Shown here piece after piece: positions 6,255 through 8,804 of a stretch of 8,804 nucleotides of DNA. The stretch covers positions 1-8,804 of the forward strand of contig DAHXNM010000177.1 of NCBI GenBank assembly GCA_027365375.1. The letters run 5' to 3'. The DNA comes from Ferrimicrobium sp. (GTDB lineage: Bacteria; Actinomycetota; Acidimicrobiia; Acidimicrobiales; Acidimicrobiaceae). The notes beneath the pieces are model-generated. The model searched no databases. It was given only the letters and a program-made list of their open reading frames with translations, and was not told the origin of the DNA. The stretch's first letter is position 1. Every line of letters starts with the position of its first letter. The translations under genes and the position numbers were made by a program.

Positions 6255-7849
6255 GAGATCAGCCCATGCTCAAGCGCGAGTTCGAGTGCCAGGGCACGCC
6301 CTTGCGGTGGTCTTCGTTCAAACTTATAGCTGCGTTGATGGGTCACTTTGTCGCTTGATGCAACCAGCGATACCACTCCGGGGGCAGGTTTGGCGAGTTC
6401 GTCGACGAAGGTGACGATGATAGATCGTAGTCGTCGATCTTGACACCGCTCTATGAAGAGACGGCCTAGAGCAGTTGCATCGTCAACACTCGTCGAACTG
6501 AATATCTCATTGGCTATAAGGAGCGCCTCTGGCTCAGCTGTCTTAAAGAAAGACTGTATTCTAAGGACCTCATCCTCGAGTCGCCCGGTTGCACGATCAG
6601 TGGCTTCGTGCTCGGAGAAGATGGTAGCGACCGAGGGTGCAAGCGTGAGTTGTGCGGCCGATGCTCCCACAGGGAGTCCGAGAGCTGCGACGATGTAGAG
6701 TTGACCAACGGAACGAGCATAGGTCGTTTTGCCTCCGTTGTTGGGGCCAGTGACAACGGTAATCGACTCGTCGTCATCGAGATGCCACTGGTTGGTGACC
6801 GGTGTCGTGGGTGCATGCTGAAGGTCATGAGCGAGAGTGAGATCATAGAGAGCCTCGGCGTGCTGAACACCAGCTCCATCGTTCAAGGTCGGCAAGGTCC
6901 ACGCTAACCCTCTAGCCTCAAAGCCGAGAATCTCTTCGATCCAGGCGAGGTAGAAGATGAGCTCGCGCTCGAGCCGTGGGATCCAGGCTGCAACGAAAGA
7001 GTGATTCTCATGGGCAAACGCGTATAAGTCAGAGAACTCCTCCGGAAAGATGCGGGCAAGGATGGTCAGAATCCGGTCATCAATGTGAGTTCTAGAGCGA
7101 TAAGAGGACGCAGTAACTGGCAATTGGGTATCGATGTCGCCGAAGCGCTCGAATAAAGTTTGGAGGTGATCGCCATAATCCTGGTCTGTCGATTCACTCC
7201 GATCGACGGTGATTGTGCTATCCTCCAAAACGAGCTGGTAGCGGACCTGGGCAAGCTCAGAGGCTACGCGTATAGATGATTGTGAGAGTTGTTGGAATCG
7301 TTCGTTGCTCTCGAGTTCCGAAAGCGCAGCCTGGAATGTCCTCAGCCCCTCGGAACTCCAGGACGCCGTCGCCATCTGTTTACTCACTGTCTTGATCGTT
7401 TTCGTGTAAGTTAACACTGCGTCGAGTAGCCATCGTTCTTCACCGCTAGGTTGGCGTGCTCCAGCAGCTGCTCGTAGGTACTGTTCAACCTTTTCGATGC
7501 CGCCGATGAAGCTAAGGATCGGTGCACGTGCTTTTGCGTCGAGAAGATTGAGGGCGATGGCTTGACGGTACCGAGTGGTGGTCGCGTCCACCGGCATCGC
7601 TGTCCATAGTGAGTAAAGGTCGAATGGTTCAAGGCCAGCCGAAGCCAGCGATGTGAACATACGGTCGAGAGCGAGGTCAGTCAAGACGTTGGTGGGAATG
7701 ACGTAGTAGCTCTCAGAGATTGGCCAAAGCAAGCTTGCAGGCGATAAGAGTGGATCTGGATTTTTTTGCTGATGATCAGATAGTTGACCAGCATTCCAAC
7801 TTGTGGTCGGATCACGCCTGATCAGTCCCCTAAGGTTAGCCTTTGACAC
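6251..7849 (-). CDS. MutS-family ATPase, first of a pair (532 residues)
   Basis: This is the upstream gene of the MutS-like pair. It starts with GTG (7847-7849) behind a good AGAGGTGA site. The N-terminal 30 residues look disordered. A core like MutS domain III begins near residue 53 (TNVLTDLALDRMFTSLAS) and is largely helical to about 340. The ATPase domain has Walker A TGPNNGGKTT (367-376), the ATGRLEDEV segment (420-428), Walker B LLIANEIFSSTS (443-454) and the last core strand SIIVTFVDELA (476-486). Two departures from MutS stand out: Asn447 replaces the Walker B Asp, and Phe481 stands where the conserved H-loop His (VTH) is expected. The C-terminus, HQRSYKFERRPPQGRALALE, matches the usual MutS ending. 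No mismatch-recognition or Smr domain is present. By analogy with MutSalpha-type heterodimers, it probably pairs with the next gene product, each contributing to composite ATP sites. Confidence 0.88.
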   Translation of the reverse strand: MSKANLRGLIRRDPTTSWNAGQLSDHQQKNPDPLLSPASLLWPISESYYVIPTNVLTDLALDRMFTSLASAGLEPFDLYSLWTAMPVDATTTRYRQAIALNLLDAKARAPILSFIGGIEKVEQYLRAAAGARQPSGEERWLLDAVLTYTKTIKTVSKQMATASWSSEGLRTFQAALSELESNERFQQLSQSSIRVASELAQVRYQLVLEDSTITVDRSESTDQDYGDHLQTLFERFGDIDTQLPVTASSYRSRTHIDDRILTILARIFPEEFSDLYAFAHENHSFVAAWIPRLERELIFYLAWIEEILGFEARGLAWTLPTLNDGAGVQHAEALYDLTLAHDLQHAPTTPVTNQWHLDDDESITVVTGPNNGGKTTYARSVGQLYIVAALGLPVGASAAQLTLAPSVATIFSEHEATDRATGRLEDEVLRIQSFFKTAEPEALLIANEIFSSTSVDDATALGRLFIERCQDRRLRSIIVTFVDELAKPAPGVVSLVASSDKVTHQRSYKFERRPPQGRALALELALEHGLIS

Positions 7850-7852
7850 GAG

Positions 7853-7860
7853 TCACCTCT
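7853..7860 (-). promoter_or_regulatory. Ribosome binding site deciding the GTG start of the first MutS-like gene
   Basis: On the minus strand the bases AGAGGTGA lie 3 nt before the GTG at 7849. They match the GAGGTGA part of the ribosomal complement, with the GAGG core about 6 nt from the start codon. This supports a GTG start rather than an internal ATG. Confidence 0.65.
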
Positions 7861-8068
7861 TCCACTACACGGCATCGCTTTAGTAGGAGTCATCAGTCTG
7901 AGACACATCGGCGAACTCCATCGCCGTAACCCATCTTAGTCTTGTCGGAACCGTGAGAGTTACGCGAGACCAACTGTCCGCGATTTGGGACCTATGACGG
8001 CCATACATCTGTGGATGCGAACATAGACGTTAGGTCAGAGCTTCACTAGAGCTAGCCACTCTATTCGT

Positions 8069-8081
8069 GAGCCGACGGCTC
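8069..8081. repeat. 13 bp perfect inverted repeat
   Basis: GAGCCG-A-CGGCTC has 6 bp arms around one base. It lies about 220 bp upstream of the first MutS-like gene and about 155 bp downstream of the transporter stop. It could be a regulator site. Repeats of this size are expected by chance once or twice in a window of this length, and no T-run follows that would mark a terminator. Confidence 0.25.
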
Positions 8082-8237
8082 TCCCATCAGGTGACATGGT
8101 CGGAGTGGGTCCATCGATTCCGCGAAGTTGATGAGTACCAGGTAACTCGTAATTACTGGCGTGAAGACAGCCCAAGCAGTATCAGTAGTTGGTTGCTCGT
8201 AAGTCATTGCGTCTGCGCAGTGGACTCGCGGAGTTAT

Positions 8238-8804
8238 TTAGTCGCCAGATACTTGCCGTCGGCGTAATGCCGGCACAGCGGACAACATAACCAAGGCGGC
8301 AGCAATGGCGAGCAACGCTGCATAGCCATAGGCGAGGCCAACTGCAACCCCGTAGAGCAGGCCCATCACTAGATTGGCAATAAAGGTGCCCGCGCTTCGT
8401 GCTGCAGATAATGACCCGAAACCTCGTCCTGCTTGGCTCCCAGAACGGAGGACCGACATCACAGTGGGTTCGAGCGTCTCGACTGCGCCCAAGGAGTTGC
8501 CGGTTACGATTACACCGAGCAAGAGCAGAATGAGGTTGCGATGCAGGCTATAACCGAGGCCGATCAGGCCGCTTCCCAACCCCATTGCGAGGTACCCCAA
8601 CCAACCTAAGCTGCTTACCCTCCTCCAAAGTTTGGTATCCAGATAGCGAGGGAGAAGATAGCCAGTTAGTGCTGATGTTATTTGTATCAGCAAAAACGCA
8701 ACAATGCCCAACGCAATACCATTGCCTCGTTGGGCGAGTGTGAGGACTGGAAATCCAGCGCTGTAGAAGGTGAATCCGTAGAGAGTCGCCGCGATCAAGA
8801 GTGA
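8238..8804 (-). CDS. Major facilitator superfamily transporter, C-terminal half (runs off the right edge)
   Basis: The frame is open to the right edge and ends at a TAA (8238-8240), giving 188 residues of the C-terminal part. The apparent first codon near 8798 is just an internal TTG (Leu). Hydrophobic segments suit about five or six membrane helices: LYGFTFYSAGFPVLTL, GIALGIVAFLLIQITSAL, a Gly-rich LGYLAMGLGSGLIGLGY, LILLLLGVIVTGNSLGAVE, and two in the final NLVMGLLYGVAVGL and YAALLAIAAALVML stretch. A basic tail (RRRQ) follows. The loop SQAGRGFGSLSAARSAGTF resembles the conserved segment before a late helix in drug or sugar MFS exporters. It is an inner-membrane transporter of unknown substrate. 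Nothing links it to the aromatic genes or the MutS-like pair except location. Confidence 0.78.
   Translation of the reverse strand, partial: SLLIAATLYGFTFYSAGFPVLTLAQRGNGIALGIVAFLLIQITSALTGYLLPRYLDTKLWRRVSSLGWLGYLAMGLGSGLIGLGYSLHRNLILLLLGVIVTGNSLGAVETLEPTVMSVLRSGSQAGRGFGSLSAARSAGTFIANLVMGLLYGVAVGLAYGYAALLAIAAALVMLSAVPALRRRQVSGD

Larger units (their letters stand above)
7850..8237. other. 388 bp gap upstream of the MutS-like pair
   Basis: This gap must hold the promoter of the leftward MutS-like operon and lies downstream of the leftward transporter gene. I could not pick a convincing -35/-10 pair, only isolated hexamers such as TAAGAT on the minus strand. A 66-codon GTG-started plus-strand frame (8067-8267) runs through the right half but has no ribosome binding site and overlaps the transporter end by 30 bp. 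No T-tailed hairpin, tRNA or repeat array is visible. Confidence 0.5.

Noticed and set aside
4779..7849. Identification of the pair as MutS1 or MutS2
   Set aside because: Both proteins are too short for MutS1 (about 850 residues), lack its N-terminal recognition domain, and lack the C-terminal Smr nuclease domain of MutS2.
7850..8237. Possible tRNA or structured RNA in the gap
   Set aside because: I found no T-loop consensus, cloverleaf pairing or CCA end. Only a 13 bp inverted repeat is visible.
8067..8267. 66-residue plus-strand frame with GTG start
   Set aside because: It has no ribosome binding site, overlaps the convergent transporter end, and shows no recognisable motif. It could be real but is not supportable.
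1..8804. Frequent CGATC/GATCG words as a possible dispersed repeat such as HIP1
   Set aside because: The full GCGATCGC octamer is rare here. The GATC-containing words mostly come from Asp (GAT), Ile (ATC) and Arg codons.

Overview
The window looks like chromosomal DNA of a moderately GC-rich bacterium (mid-50s percent GC by eye). It most likely comes from an actinobacterium. The homogentisate dioxygenase has the short form of about 395 residues, start codons are ATG or GTG behind AGGAGGT/GAGGTGA-type ribosome binding sites, and GATC/CGATC words are frequent. An acidimicrobial source such as a Ferrimicrobium relative would fit, but that is a guess from composition and gene style. I see no rRNA, tRNA, CRISPR array, insertion sequence or phage gene.

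Left part (1-4263): an aromatic catabolism locus centred on homogentisate. The N-terminal 99 residues of a fumarylacetoacetase gene run off the left edge on the minus strand. They are divergent, across an 87 bp gap, from homogentisate 1,2-dioxygenase (hmgA, 386-1573). Downstream of hmgA, after a 144 bp gap with a -10-like box and a perfect 7+3+7 palindrome, lie a metallo-beta-lactamase-fold protein (1718-2680) and a class A FAD-dependent aromatic hydroxylase (2659-4263), overlapping by 22 bp. A coherent reading is that the flavoprotein hydroxylates a phenolic acid to a ring-fission substrate, possibly homogentisate itself. HmgA then opens the ring and fumarylacetoacetase finishes the pathway. 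The MBL-fold protein has a degenerate metal motif and no clear role.

Middle (4264-4778): about 515 bp with no confident gene. Two weak candidates diverge from a 44 bp gap: a 132-residue minus-strand ORF with a plausible ribosome binding site, and a 56-residue very basic plus-strand ORF.

Right part (4779-7849, minus strand): two consecutive MutS-family ATPase genes, 532 then 491 residues, joined by a 4 bp ATGA overlap. Both keep the MutS core and ATPase regions. Neither shows a mismatch-recognition domain or a MutS2 Smr domain. Both carry Asn-Glu instead of Asp-Glu in Walker B, and only the second keeps the conserved His after the last ATPase strand. They look like an obligate heteromeric MutS-like pair of unknown function, and this is the most interesting system in the window.

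Far right (7850-8804): about 390 bp without a convincing gene, then the C-terminal half of a major facilitator transporter on the minus strand that continues past the right edge.
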